Shown here: positions 19,567 through 29,867 of the stretch, piece by piece
How positions within the stretch are numbered: the first letter of the stretch is position 1
Layout: the number at the start of each line of letters is the position of its first letter
DNA from: Methylobacterium trifolii
GTDB lineage: Bacteria > Pseudomonadota > Alphaproteobacteria > Rhizobiales > Beijerinckiaceae
Length of the DNA stretch: 40,464 nucleotides
NCBI RefSeq assembly: GCF_022179685.1
Contig: NZ_BPRB01000055.1
Coordinates: 1-40,464, forward strand
Direction of reading: 5' to 3'
The notes under the pieces: model-generated
Told to the model about the DNA's origin: nothing
The model's input: only the letters and a program-made list of their open reading frames with translations
Databases searched by the model: none
Translations under genes and position numbers: made by a program

Positions 19567-19989
19567 ATGAAGACGTCGCTCCTCGCCTCCCTCGCCGTCC
19601 TCTCCCTCATGAGCGCCGCAGAGGCGCGACCCCGCGTCCAGCCGGACGCCGAGAGGGTCATGGCGCCCCTCCAGCAGGCCGCCACCGATTGCTTCGCAGA
19701 GACGGTGATGGTCAATCCGGGCGCCATGACCCACGCCCGGGCCGGCCGCTGGTTCGAGGCCGCCGGGGTGATCGGCTTCCTCTGCCGGCCGGAGGTCGAC
19801 GCCATGGTCCAGACCCACGACCGCCTGTTCGGCCGCGGCACCGGCGAGCGTTTCTTCAAGGGCGCCTACGCCCGCCACCTCGACCAGCAGCTCGCAGCCC
19901 GTCTCCAGCCGATGCTGGAGCGCAAGGCCGTGGCCAGCGCCGAGCCCGCGGTGGAGAAGGTCTCGGCCGAGGACGCCGCCGGCAACTGA
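19567..19989 (+). CDS. Small secreted protein of unknown function
   Basis: The 140-residue protein starts with MKTSLLASLAVLSLMSAAEA, a typical signal peptide. The mature part is helical with two cysteines (ATDCFAETVM and GFLCRPEVD). The tail is Ala/Glu-rich. No family is recognised. It lies 148 bp after another small secreted protein gene on the same strand and 54 bp before a GST gene. I saw no strong ribosome binding site, but the ATG is the only one that gives a signal peptide. Confidence 0.72.
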   Translation: MKTSLLASLAVLSLMSAAEARPRVQPDAERVMAPLQQAATDCFAETVMVNPGAMTHARAGRWFEAAGVIGFLCRPEVDAMVQTHDRLFGRGTGERFFKGAYARHLDQQLAARLQPMLERKAVASAEPAVEKVSAEDAAGN

Positions 19990-20043
19990 GCCGGCGGGAA
20001 CCGTCCGGCGCCCTTCCGGCCTATCGACGGGCGGAGGGTGAAC

Positions 20044-20766
20044 ATGGTCTACGAACTCTATTACTGGCCGACGATACAGGGACGGGGCGAGTTCGTCCGC
20101 CTCGCCCTCGAGGAGGCTGGGGCCGCCTACGTGGACGTGGCCCGCGGGAGTGAGGCGGACGGTGCCGGACTCCCGGCGATGAGCCGGGTCCTTCAGGACC
20201 CGGACAACCCCCGCCCCGCCTACGCTCCGCCCTTCCTCCGGGACGGCGATGTCGTCGTTGGCCAGACCGCGGCCATCCTGCTTCATCTCGGGCCCCGACT
20301 CGGTCTCGCGGGAGACTCCGAGGCCGACCGGATCTGGACGCACCAGATCCAGCTCACGATCGCCGACGTAGTGAGCGAGGCCCACGACACCCACCATCCC
20401 GTCGCCATCGGCCTGACCTACGAGGACCAGAAGACCGAGGCCCTGCGCCGGGCCAAGGCGTTCCGTGAGGAGCGCATTCCCGAGTTCCTGGCGTGGTTCG
20501 AGCATGTGCTGACCCGCAACGACGGCACCCACCTCGTCGGGGCCGCCCTCAGCTATGCCGACCTGTCGCTGTTCCAGCTCGTCGCCGGCCTGCTCTACGC
20601 CTTCCCGAAGGCGACCGGGGCGGTCCTTCGCGACAACCCCAGGGTGGCGGCCCTGCACGGCGCGATCCCGGAGCGCCCGCGCATCGGGGCCTATCTCGCC
20701 AGCCCGCGCCGCATTCCGTTCAACGAGCAGGGCATCTTCCGGCGCTATCCCGAACTCGACGGCTGA
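20044..20766 (+). CDS. Glutathione S-transferase (sigma/pi-like)
   Basis: The 240-residue protein has a GST N-terminal domain with YELYYWPTIQGRGEFVRLAL (Tyr6-Tyr7 region, RGE as in sigma/mu/pi classes) and VVGQTAAILLHLG (Ser/Thr glutathione-binding loop). The C-terminal helical domain contains LVGAALSYADLSLFQLVAGL. It conjugates or reduces with glutathione; the substrate is unknown. The start is the ATG at 20044 with GGAGGG 5 nt upstream; a GTG at 20038 overlaps that ribosome binding site and is less likely. It converges with the comM gene, with 6 bp between. Confidence 0.88.
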   Translation: MVYELYYWPTIQGRGEFVRLALEEAGAAYVDVARGSEADGAGLPAMSRVLQDPDNPRPAYAPPFLRDGDVVVGQTAAILLHLGPRLGLAGDSEADRIWTHQIQLTIADVVSEAHDTHHPVAIGLTYEDQKTEALRRAKAFREERIPEFLAWFEHVLTRNDGTHLVGAALSYADLSLFQLVAGLLYAFPKATGAVLRDNPRVAALHGAIPERPRIGAYLASPRRIPFNEQGIFRRYPELDG

Positions 20767-20772
20767 TTGGCT

Positions 20773-22311
20773 TCAGGCGGCGGCAGCCGGCTTGTCGCCC
20801 CGGCCGCGATAGGAGAGGGCCTCGGCCAGGTGGAGCCGGCGCACGCGGGCCTCGCCGTCGAGGTCGGCCAGCGTCCGGGCGACGCGCAGGGTCCGGTGGA
20901 AGCCGCGGGCGGAGAGCCGCATGCTCTCGGCGGCCGCGCGGATCAGGGCCGCCCCGTCCGCATCCGGGCTCGCCACCTCCTCGATCACGGTGGCCGGGCA
21001 GGTGGCGTTGGTGGTCGCGGCCGGTAATCCGCGGGCGGCGTAGCGGTCGTTCTGGAGCCTGCGCGCCGCGGCCACGCGAGCCGCCGCCTCGCGCGAGCCC
21101 TCCACCGGCGACGGCAGGATCAGGTCGGCGGCGGTGACGGCCGGCACCTCGATGCGCAGGTCGATCCGGTCCAGCAGCGGGCCGGAGATCCGGGCGCCGT
21201 ACTGGGCCATGCAGCGCTCGTTGGGCCCGCGGCGGCAGGCGTAGCCCGGCTCCAGCGCCTGCCCGCAGCGGCAGGGGTTCATCGCGGCGACCAGCTGGAA
21301 GCGGGCCGGGTAGGTCACGCGGTGGTTGGCCCGCGCGATCATCACCTCGCCGGTCTCCATGGGCTGGCGGAGCGAATCGAGCACCTGCGGCGTGAATTCC
21401 GGCAATTCGTCCAGGAACAGCACGCCCCCATGCGCGAGCGATGCCTCGCCGGGCCGGGCGTTGATGCCGCCGCCGACCAGCGCCGCCATCGAGGCGGAAT
21501 GGTGCGGCTGGCGGAAGGGGCGCCGGTCGGAGAGCCTTCCCTCCCGCAACGCGCCCGCCACCGACTGGATCATCGACACGTCGAGGAGTTCGCGCGGCGA
21601 GAGCGGCGGCAGTATCGAGGGCAGGCGCGCGGCCAGCATCGACTTGCCGGCACCGGGCGGCCCGTTCATCAGCAGGTTGTGGCCGCCGGCCGCCGCGATC
21701 TCCAGGGCGCGCTTGGCCCCCTCCTGGCCCTTGATGTCGGACAGGTCCGGCATCGGGCCGCCGGGCGTGGCGATGGCGGGCTCGGGCCGCGCCATCACCT
21801 GGCTGCCCTTGAAATGGTTGGCGAGCTGGATCAGCGAGCGCGGCGCCAGCACGTCGAGGTCGCCGCCCGCCCAGGCCGCCTCCGGGCCGCTCGCGGCCGG
21901 GCAGATCAGGCCGAGCCCGCGCGAGCCGGCCGCGATGGCGGCGGGCAGGACGCCGTTGACCGCCGTGATCGAGCCGTCGAGCGCCAGTTCGCCGAGCACG
22001 CAATAGCCCGCGAGCGCATCCCCCGGCAGCGCGCCGATGGCGGCCATGACGCCGAGCGCGATCGGCAGGTCGTAATGCGAGCCCTCCTTCGGCAGGTCGG
22101 CGGGTGCCAGGTTCACGGTGATGCGCTTGGCCGGCAACGCCAGCCCCGAGGCGATCAGGGCGCCGCGCACCCGCTCGCGCGATTCCGCCACCGCCTTGTC
22201 CGGCAGGCCGACCACGGTGAAGTGGACCGCGCCGGGGATGATCTGCACCTGCACGTCGACGGCGCGCGCCTCGATCCCCTCGAAGGCGACGGTGGGGACG
22301 CGGGTGGCCAT
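20773..22311 (-). CDS. comM: YifB/ComM family Mg-chelatase-like AAA+ ATPase
   Basis: The 512-residue protein has the full YifB/ComM architecture: an N-terminal Lon-protease-like S5 fold domain (VVGLPDKAVAESRERVRGAL, NLAPADLPKEGSHYDLPIAL), an AAA+ module with GPPGAGKS at 217-224, the cysteine-containing NPCRCGQALEPGYACRRG segment, and a C-terminal helical domain. ComM is a hexameric helicase that promotes branch migration during natural transformation; many non-competent bacteria also carry it. The start has GAGGAT about 8 nt upstream of the ATG. It is a single gene, convergent with the GST gene and divergent from the PepSY-like gene. Confidence 0.92.
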   Translation of the reverse strand: MATRVPTVAFEGIEARAVDVQVQIIPGAVHFTVVGLPDKAVAESRERVRGALIASGLALPAKRITVNLAPADLPKEGSHYDLPIALGVMAAIGALPGDALAGYCVLGELALDGSITAVNGVLPAAIAAGSRGLGLICPAASGPEAAWAGGDLDVLAPRSLIQLANHFKGSQVMARPEPAIATPGGPMPDLSDIKGQEGAKRALEIAAAGGHNLLMNGPPGAGKSMLAARLPSILPPLSPRELLDVSMIQSVAGALREGRLSDRRPFRQPHHSASMAALVGGGINARPGEASLAHGGVLFLDELPEFTPQVLDSLRQPMETGEVMIARANHRVTYPARFQLVAAMNPCRCGQALEPGYACRRGPNERCMAQYGARISGPLLDRIDLRIEVPAVTAADLILPSPVEGSREAAARVAAARRLQNDRYAARGLPAATTNATCPATVIEEVASPDADGAALIRAAAESMRLSARGFHRTLRVARTLADLDGEARVRRLHLAEALSYRGRGDKPAAAA

Positions 22312-22430
22312 CGAAACTATCCTCGGCGTGGGACCGGAAGCCTAGGGGTACACGCCGGGGGAGACAACCTGAGGAACCCTCGCCGGGCTCGCCGGTTCAT
22401 CGCCCGCCAACAGCCAAAAAGGAGACCGCC

Positions 22431-22691
22431 ATGCGCGTCACGACGCCCCTCCTCGCCCTCGCCCTCGCGGCCGGCCTCGCGGGCCCCGCCGCAGCCGACG
22501 AGAAGCTGCCGCCCGAGCAGCAGGCCAAGGTCGAGGCCATGCTCAAGCAGGAAGGCTTCACCAAGTGGAAGGAGATCGAGCTGGACGACGGCATGATCGA
22601 GGTGGACGACGCCATCGACGCCAACGGCAAGCAGTTCGACCTCAAGCTCGATCCGAAGACCCTGGCGATCACCAAGCGCAAGCCGGAGTAG
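22431..22691 (+). CDS. Small secreted PepSY-like protein
   Basis: The 86-residue protein has a signal peptide (MRVTTPLLALALAAGLAG, cleavage after AAADE or nearby). A single PepSY-like domain follows, with the pattern KVEAMLKQEGFTKWKEIELD, then GMIEVDDAIDANGK and LDPKTLAI. PepSY domains are thought to modulate peptidases or bind peptides in the periplasm; the target here is unknown. AAGGAG lies about 7 nt before the ATG. It is a single gene immediately upstream of the SRP RNA gene. Confidence 0.82.
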   Translation: MRVTTPLLALALAAGLAGPAAADEKLPPEQQAKVEAMLKQEGFTKWKEIELDDGMIEVDDAIDANGKQFDLKLDPKTLAITKRKPE

Positions 22692-22740
22692 CCGCGCCCG
22701 CCGGGCGCTTGCCATCGCGCGGGCGCCCGGCCATATAGGC

Positions 22741-22839
22741 GCCGGGAGGTTGGCGAGGGACGTTTCACTCGCCAACCGGGTCAGGTCCGGAAGGAAGCAG
22801 CCCTAACGAGACCGAGCGGGTCTTCGTCCAGCCTCCCAC
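22741..22839 (+). ncRNA. ffs: Signal recognition particle RNA, small (4.5S) type
   Basis: The conserved apical loop core of SRP RNA is present (GGTCAGGTCCGGAAGGAAG, followed by CAGCC, at about 22779-22802). The ends pair: GGGAGGTTGG at 22744-22753 with CCAGCCTCCC at 22828-22837. The whole is about 95 nt, the usual alphaproteobacterial size. It binds Ffh for co-translational membrane targeting. Exact ends are estimated from the terminal stem. It lies directly upstream of dnaX, as in many Rhizobiales. Confidence 0.95.
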
Positions 22840-22907
22840 CCGTTCCGATGCTCCGGCATCCCGGACCGCCCCCGCGCCGGGCGGATGCAGCACCCTCCGA
22901 ATACGGC

Positions 22908-24731
22908 ATGGACGCGCGCGACGGCACGCCTGACGACGAGCCGGGGCTGCCGGGTTTCCCCGCGCCACCCGCTGCCGCGACGCCCTACCGGGTGCTGGCG
23001 CGGAAATACCGGCCCAAGGATTTCGACGACCTGATCGGCCAGGACGCGATGGTGCGCACGCTGGCCAACGCGTTTGCGGCCGAGCGCATCCCGCAGGCCT
23101 GGATGCTCACGGGCGTGCGCGGCGTCGGCAAGACCACCACGGCCCGCATCCTCGCCCGCGGCCTGAACTATGCCCGCTTCGGCGTACCCGATACCGGCCC
23201 CACGGTGACGATGCCGGAACTCGGCGTGCACTGCCAGGCGATCATGGAATCCCGGCACATGGACGTGCTGGAGATGGACGCCGCCTCGCATACCGGCATC
23301 GACGACGTGCGCGGCATCATCGACGGCATCCGCTACGCGCCGGTCTCGGCCCGCTACAAGGTCTACATCGTCGACGAGGTCCACATGCTCTCGGAGAAGG
23401 CGTTCAACGCCTTCCTGAAGACGCTGGAGGAGCCGCCGCCCCACGCCAAGTTCGTCTTCGCCACCACCGAGATCCGCAAGGTCCCGGTGACGATCCTGTC
23501 GCGCTGCCAGCGCTTCGACCTGCGCCGCGTCGAGGCGCAGACCCTGCAGGCGCACCTGCGCAGGATCTGCACGGCGGAGGGCGTCACCGCCGAGGACGAG
23601 GCCTTGGGCGCGATCGTGCGCGCCGCCGAGGGCTCGGTGCGCGATGCGCTCTCGCTCCTCGACCAGGCCATCGCCCACGGGGCCGGTACCGTGACCGCTC
23701 AGAGCGTGCGCGACATGCTGGGGCTCGCCGACCGTGCCCGCATCCTCGACCTGTTCGAGGCGGCCATGCGCGGCGACGTGCCGGGCGCCTTCGCGGAACT
23801 GCGCAGCCAGTACGAGTCCGGCGCCGACCCCTCCGTGGTGCTCTCGGATCTCGCCGGCTTCACCCACCTCGTCACCCGGCTCAAGCTGGTGCCGGAGGCC
23901 GCCGCCGCCGACCCGACGCTCAGCGAGGTCGAGCGCGTGCGCGGCGGTACGTTCGCGCAGAAGCTGTCCGTGCGGGCCCTGTCGCGGGCGTGGCAGATCC
24001 TGCTCAAGGCGATTCCCGAGGTCCAGTCCGCCCCCCGGCCCCTGGCCGCGGCCGAGATGGCGCTCGTGCGCCTCGCCTACGCCGCCGACCTGCCGACGCC
24101 CGACGAGGCGTTGCGGCAACTCAGGGCCGAGGCCCACCCCGCCGGTGCGCAGGAGGGCGCCGCACCGGCCCGCCCAGCCCTCCCCCCGATCCCGGACCTG
24201 CGCGGCCATCCCGCCCCCGAACCGCCCCGGCGGCCGGAACCGGCTGCGCTCGTCCCCGCCCCTGTCACGCCCCGGCGCGAGCCGGAGCCCGCCGGGCCGC
24301 GGCTCGTTCGGTTCGAGGACGTGGTGGCGCTGGCCGACGAACGGCGCGACATCCAGCTCAAGGCGGCCCTCGAACGGGACGTCCACCTCGTGCGCTTCGA
24401 GGACGGGCGCATCGAGATCCGGCTCGCGGACGGTGCGCGCACGACCCTGGCCACCGACCTCGCCCGGGCGCTGGAGACCTGGACCGGCCGTCGCTGGATC
24501 GTCGCCCTGTCGAAAGAGGACGGCGCCCCGACGATCGCGGCCAACGCCCGCGCGGCCACCGAGACCCGCCGCGAGAGCGCGGCCGCCCACCCCCTCGTGC
24601 GCGAGGTGCTGGCCCGCTTTCCCGGCGCGCAGATCGTGGACGTGCGCGACAACGCGGCCGAGGCCCCATCCGGTGCCGAGCCGGAGATCGTGTCGGGTGA
24701 GGCCGATGCGGCCGAGGGCGACGAGGCCTGA
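22908..24731 (+). CDS. dnaX: DNA polymerase III subunit gamma/tau
   Basis: The 607-residue protein is the clamp-loader ATPase of replicative DNA polymerase III. Visible are YRVLARKYRPKDFDDLIGQ (about 27-45), Walker A GVRGVGKT (69-76), Walker B VYIVDEVH (152-159), sensor ATTE (185-188) and the SRC arginine finger (198-200). A long Pro/Ala-rich linker and a tau C-terminal domain follow. Unusual: the zinc module between Walker A and EMDAAS keeps only one cysteine (Cys109), with Tyr in place of the first. The start at 22908 gives a short alphaproteobacterial-type leader; an in-frame ATG at 22848 is possible but closer to the SRP RNA. ybaB follows in the same direction. Confidence 0.95.
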   Translation: MDARDGTPDDEPGLPGFPAPPAAATPYRVLARKYRPKDFDDLIGQDAMVRTLANAFAAERIPQAWMLTGVRGVGKTTTARILARGLNYARFGVPDTGPTVTMPELGVHCQAIMESRHMDVLEMDAASHTGIDDVRGIIDGIRYAPVSARYKVYIVDEVHMLSEKAFNAFLKTLEEPPPHAKFVFATTEIRKVPVTILSRCQRFDLRRVEAQTLQAHLRRICTAEGVTAEDEALGAIVRAAEGSVRDALSLLDQAIAHGAGTVTAQSVRDMLGLADRARILDLFEAAMRGDVPGAFAELRSQYESGADPSVVLSDLAGFTHLVTRLKLVPEAAAADPTLSEVERVRGGTFAQKLSVRALSRAWQILLKAIPEVQSAPRPLAAAEMALVRLAYAADLPTPDEALRQLRAEAHPAGAQEGAAPARPALPPIPDLRGHPAPEPPRRPEPAALVPAPVTPRREPEPAGPRLVRFEDVVALADERRDIQLKAALERDVHLVRFEDGRIEIRLADGARTTLATDLARALETWTGRRWIVALSKEDGAPTIAANARAATETRRESAAAHPLVREVLARFPGAQIVDVRDNAAEAPSGAEPEIVSGEADAAEGDEA

Positions 24732-24839
24732 AGCCCTTTTTTCGCGGACAGCATCGTTTTTTCCCGCGAACCGGCGGGCACTTCTCCGAATGATGCTTAG
24801 ATCGGACGACAGACCCCGACCTGACAGGAGCCGACCGGC

Positions 24840-25163
24840 ATGCGCGACCTCATGGGCATCATGAAGCAGGCTCAGGCCATGCAGGAGAAGATGGCCAGCA
24901 TCCAGACCGAACTCGACACCGTCGAGGTGACGGGCTCCTCAGGCGGCGGGGCGGTCGGGGTGACGATGACGGCCAAGGGCCTGCTCAAGGCCGTGCGCAT
25001 CGACCCGAGCCTGATGGTCGCCGACGAGCGCGAGATCCTGGAGGACCTGGTGCTGGCCGCCGTCAACGACGCCCGCGGCAAGGCCGAGCAGACGGCACAG
25101 GAGCGCATGGCCGAATTGACCAAGGGCCTGCCGCTGCCGCCTGGGATGAAGCTGCCGTTCTGA
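24840..25163 (+). CDS. ybaB: YbaB/EbfC nucleoid-associated protein
   Basis: The 107-residue protein matches YbaB/EbfC: MRDLMGIMKQAQAMQEKM at the N terminus, VTGSSGGGAVGVTMTAKG, and a C-terminal LPLPPGMKLPF. It is a homodimeric DNA-binding protein that affects nucleoid structure. It follows dnaX with a 108-bp gap containing T runs and a TTCGCGG...CCGCGAA pair at about 24751-24780. CAGGAG lies about 10 nt before the ATG. In most bacteria recR comes next; here pckA lies between them on the other strand. Confidence 0.95.
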   Translation: MRDLMGIMKQAQAMQEKMASIQTELDTVEVTGSSGGGAVGVTMTAKGLLKAVRIDPSLMVADEREILEDLVLAAVNDARGKAEQTAQERMAELTKGLPLPPGMKLPF

Positions 25164-25197
25164 GGCGGCGCCCGCGCGCAGGGTATTCCGAACGGCG

Positions 25198-25228
25198 TCG
25201 CGCCGGCCGCCCGTGGCGGCCGGCGCGA
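25198..25228. terminator. Bidirectional terminator-like hairpin between ybaB and pckA
   Basis: TCGCGCCGGCCGCC and GGCGGCCGGCGCGA form a perfect 14-bp stem with the 3-nt loop CGT. It lies between the converging ends of ybaB (25163) and pckA (25239). There is no T tract, but the position and stability suit a two-way terminator. Confidence 0.7.
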
Positions 25229-25238
25229 TCCATCGGGC

Positions 25239-26858
<1,620 letters not shown>

Positions 26859-27232
26859 GATGTGTCCTCCGGCCCCTGTTCGCGCCGTGATGCTGTCATC
26901 TCTTGGGAGCGTCCGTGCGGTCGTACAGGCCCGCCGCACGCAGGTTCACCGCTCCCGGCTTCGCCCTGGATCAGTCGGCGAAGCGCCACCGTCAATATGC
27001 ACGTTCCGGCAATTCCGCGACGCCGGACAGGGTTTGTCAGGCGCGGACGCGGAACGGATCGGGCACGGTGCCCTGGTATCCGCTGTCCTCTGAGGGGAAC
27101 CTGAACGGCATCGCGGGAGCGTCCGACGGGCGTCACCCGGCCTCGCGATTTCGCGGTTCCCACGCATCCCGCTATGGGCTTCCCGACAATGCGGCCCGCC
27201 GCCCGAACCGACCGCCGAGAGAACCCGATCCG
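26859..27232. promoter_or_regulatory. Divergent pckA-recR intergenic region
   Basis: These 374 bp separate the divergent pckA and recR starts and should carry promoters for both. An imperfect palindrome, CGCCGGACA-GGGTT-TGTCAGGCG, lies at 27021-27043 (one mismatch per arm). It is a candidate operator or stem-loop about 165 bp from the pckA start. On the pckA strand a TTGACG box is at 26995-26990, but no convincing -10 follows. No other gene is supported here. Confidence 0.45.
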
Positions 27233-27838
27233 ATGCCCCAAGCCGTCGCCGGTCCCGAGATCGAGCGCCTGATCCAGTTGTTGGCGCGGATGCCCGGCCT
27301 CGGACCGCGCTCGGCGCGCCGGGCCGCGCTCCAGCTCATCAAGAAGCGCGACACCCTGCTGGGGCCGCTCGCCGAGGCGATGCGGATCGCCGTCGAGCGC
27401 ATCGTGGTCTGCCGGGACTGCGGCAACGTCGACACCAGCGACCCCTGCACCATCTGCCGGGACGAGTCCCGCGATCCCACCACCCTGGTCCTGGTGGAGG
27501 ACGTGTCGGACCTCTGGGCCCTGGAGCGTTCGGGGGCGGTGCAGGCGCGCTACCACGTGCTCGGCGGCGTGCTCTCGGCACTCGACGGGGTGCGCCCGGA
27601 GCACCTCAACATCGCCGGCTTCGTCGAGCGGGTTGCCGACCCGGCGGTGAAGGAGGTCATCCTCGCCCTCAACGCCACGGTCGACGGCCAGACCACGGCC
27701 CACTACGTCACGGAATCGATCCGGCACCTCGACCGCACGGTGACGCGGCTCGCCCACGGCGTCCCCGTGGGCGGCGAACTGGACTACCTCGACGAGGGCA
27801 CCCTCTCGGCCGCCATCCGCAGCCGCACGGCGTTCTGA
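27233..27838 (+). CDS. recR: Recombination mediator protein RecR
   Basis: The 201-residue protein is RecR, which with RecF/RecO loads RecA at gaps. Visible are the helix-hairpin-helix ([18 protein letters not shown], about 19-36), the four-cysteine zinc finger at Cys60, Cys63, Cys72 and Cys75, and a Toprim domain starting at [14 protein letters not shown] (about 85-98). Size matches the family. The ATG is a standard family start ([20 protein letters not shown]). def follows 100 bp downstream on the same strand. Confidence 0.96.
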   Translation: MPQAVAGPEIERLIQLLARMPGLGPRSARRAALQLIKKRDTLLGPLAEAMRIAVERIVVCRDCGNVDTSDPCTICRDESRDPTTLVLVEDVSDLWALERSGAVQARYHVLGGVLSALDGVRPEHLNIAGFVERVADPAVKEVILALNATVDGQTTAHYVTESIRHLDRTVTRLAHGVPVGGELDYLDEGTLSAAIRSRTAF

Positions 27839-27938
27839 CGGGCGGGAGGGCCCGTCGCGGCAGCGGATTTGACCGGTCTGGCGCCTCCCCCTATTGGCGG
27901 AAGCTTCCGACGCAGCGCCCGCACGCCCCGGACGATCC

Positions 27939-28454
27939 ATGGCCATCCGTCCCCTCGTCATCCTGCCCGACGCCCGCCTGCGCCAGCTCTCCGAGCCGGT
28001 CGGCCCGGTGACGGCCGAGATCCGGACGCTCGCCGCCGACATGCTGGAGACGATGTACGACGCCCCCGGCGTCGGCCTCGCCGCCATCCAGATCGGCGTC
28101 CCGAAGCGCCTCGTGACCATCGACACCTCGAAGGAGGAGAACGTCCGCCGGCCGCAGGTCTTCCTCGACCCCGCGATCACCTGGGCCTCGGAGGAGACGC
28201 GGGCCTACGACGAGGGCTGCCTCTCGATTCCCGAGTATTACGGCGAGGTCCTGCGGCCGGACCGCGTCCGGGTGCGGTTCCGCGACCTCGACGGGAGCGA
28301 GCAGGAGATCGAGGCGGACGGGCTGCTCGCCACCTGCATCCAGCACGAGATCGACCACCTCGACGGGGTGCTGTTCATCGACCACCTCTCGAAGCTCAAG
28401 CGCGACCGCATCACCAAGAAGTTCGCCAAGGCGGCCAAGCGCGACGCGGCTTAG
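27939..28454 (+). CDS. def: Peptide deformylase
   Basis: The 171-residue protein removes the N-terminal formyl group from new proteins. All three family motifs are intact: [10 protein letters not shown] (44-53), EGCLS (92-96, metal Cys94) and HEIDH (136-140, metal His136 and His140). Length is normal. fmt, its usual partner, does not follow; a repeat and a glycosyltransferase gene do. The TAG stop codon coincides with the first bases of the intergenic repeat at 28453. Confidence 0.96.
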   Translation: MAIRPLVILPDARLRQLSEPVGPVTAEIRTLAADMLETMYDAPGVGLAAIQIGVPKRLVTIDTSKEENVRRPQVFLDPAITWASEETRAYDEGCLSIPEYYGEVLRPDRVRVRFRDLDGSEQEIEADGLLATCIQHEIDHLDGVLFIDHLSKLKRDRITKKFAKAAKRDAA

Positions 28455-28520
28455 AGCGCTTCCCGCCGAAGTGGACACCGGTTCGGCGTAAGGGAGCGCG
28501 TCCGATCAAGGACTTGGAGC
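28453..28520. repeat. Rhizobial-type intergenic palindromic repeat
   Basis: The segment starts AGAGC and ends GGAGC. It contains GCCGAAGTGGACACCGGTTC followed by GGCG, with a partly complementary border (GCTTCCC against GGGAGC). This layout matches a dispersed intergenic repeat I remember from Bradyrhizobium and Methylobacterium (GCGAAGTGGATACCGGTTCG core). The call rests on memory; only this copy was noticed in the window. The first bases provide the def stop codon. Confidence 0.6.
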
Positions 28521-28554
28521 CGTGCCCGATTGCAGCGCGATCGGGCACGGCTCC
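28516..28554. terminator. Strong hairpin after def and the repeat
   Basis: GGAGCCGTGCCCGAT (28516-28530) and ATCGGGCACGGCTCC (28540-28554) are a perfect 15-bp inverted repeat with a 9-nt loop; one more T-A pair and one G-T pair extend it. It lies between def and the first polysaccharide gene. It may terminate def transcription, though there is no T run, or be part of a mobile palindromic element. Confidence 0.6.
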
Positions 28555-28649
28555 AGCCCTCGTCTTTGCCGCCCCCCATTCCGGCTGCTAGAGATCGCTC
28601 CCGTTCGCGGATGGCCGATCGCACGGCAGGCCGAGGGGAGATGCCGCGC

Positions 28650-29867
28650 ATGGCGGGAGCCGGACGACGTATCCTGATCGACGTGTCGACGAGCCTGCGC
28701 TGGAAGGGGCACAACCCGGTCGGCATCGTGCGCACCGAGCGCGAGCTGGTTCAATATTTCCTCGAACACTGCCCGGACGCGGCGTTCTTCATCTACGATA
28801 CCGGTGAGGACACGTTCTGGCTCGTGCCCAAGCGCGCGGTCGCGGCGATCTTCCAGGAACCGCAGGCGCGGGCCGCCTCGGTGCCCGTGGCGGGCCAACT
28901 CGACGAGAACGTGCTGCTGCGGTTCCAGCGCGAGGACGTCGTCTTCAGCGTCGGGCTGCAATGGGACATCGCCTACATGGCGCGCCTCTATGCCGAGAAA
29001 AAGCGCCGGGGCATGTTCGTCGTGCAGACGGTCTACGACATCATCCCGATCCTGATGCCGGAATACTGCGTTCCCGGCATGGAGCAGAAGTTCCCGAAGT
29101 TCATCGTCGACACCGCCTGGACGGCCGACCTGATCTTCTGCATCTCGGATTCGACCAGCCGGGACCTGATCCGCTATTACGACCATATCGGGCTGAAGGC
29201 CCCGCCGGTCACGCGGATCGAACTGGGTTCGGACATCCCGACGACACGCCCGCCGACCACGCAGGCTGCCGGCGAGTCCGGGTTCCTCGACCTCGAAGCC
29301 GGCAACTTCGTGCTCTACGTCAGCACGATCGAGCCGCGCAAGAACCACCAGATGCTGTTCAACATCTGGCGCGAGCTGTACGAGACCGACAGGGAGCGGC
29401 TGGTTCCACTGGTCTTCGTCGGGAACGCGGGCTGGAATACGAGTGAGTTGCTGCACTTCATCCGCAGCAGCGGCAACCTGTATCCAGACTACATCCGGAT
29501 TTTAAGCAACGTCGCCGACGACGACCTCGACTGGCTCTACCGGAACGCGCGGCTGAGCGTGTATCCCTCCCTCTACGAGGGTTGGGGCCTGCCGATGGCC
29601 GAAAGCCTCGCCCGCGGCACCGTCTGCATCGGCTCGAACACCTCCTCGATGCCGGAGGTCGGCGGCGCCCTCACCGACCTGCTGCACCCCCTCGACTACC
29701 TGGGCTGGCGCGACCGCATCCGCCATTACCTCACGGACGCGGAGGCGCTCGCCGCGCGGGAGGCTGAGATCCGCGCGGGCTACGCGCCGCCGTCCTGGGA
29801 CGCCTGCATGGCCAAGTTCAGCCGGGACCTGTTCGAGGCCCTGGACCGGCGGGAGGTGCCGCAATGA
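28650..29867 (+). CDS. Glycosyltransferase family 4 / group 1
   Basis: The 405-residue protein has a GT-B fold. The N-terminal half has RILIDVSTSLRWKGHNPVGI and FVVQTVYDIIPILMPEYC. The C-terminal half has FVLYVSTIEPRKNHQML, the GT4 donor-site element YEGWGLPMAESLARG (about 308-322) and SNTSSMPEVGG. It should transfer a sugar from a nucleotide-sugar donor during surface polysaccharide synthesis. I chose the ATG at 28650 because GAGGGGAG lies 9 nt upstream; the ATG at 28641 touches that site. The stop codon overlaps the next ATG (ATGA), so the two genes are coupled. Confidence 0.87.
   Translation: MAGAGRRILIDVSTSLRWKGHNPVGIVRTERELVQYFLEHCPDAAFFIYDTGEDTFWLVPKRAVAAIFQEPQARAASVPVAGQLDENVLLRFQREDVVFSVGLQWDIAYMARLYAEKKRRGMFVVQTVYDIIPILMPEYCVPGMEQKFPKFIVDTAWTADLIFCISDSTSRDLIRYYDHIGLKAPPVTRIELGSDIPTTRPPTTQAAGESGFLDLEAGNFVLYVSTIEPRKNHQMLFNIWRELYETDRERLVPLVFVGNAGWNTSELLHFIRSSGNLYPDYIRILSNVADDDLDWLYRNARLSVYPSLYEGWGLPMAESLARGTVCIGSNTSSMPEVGGALTDLLHPLDYLGWRDRIRHYLTDAEALAAREAEIRAGYAPPSWDACMAKFSRDLFEALDRREVPQ

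Noticed and set aside
22803-24590. 595-codon minus-strand open frame over dnaX and part of ffs
   Set aside because: Antisense shadow; it also overlaps the SRP RNA.
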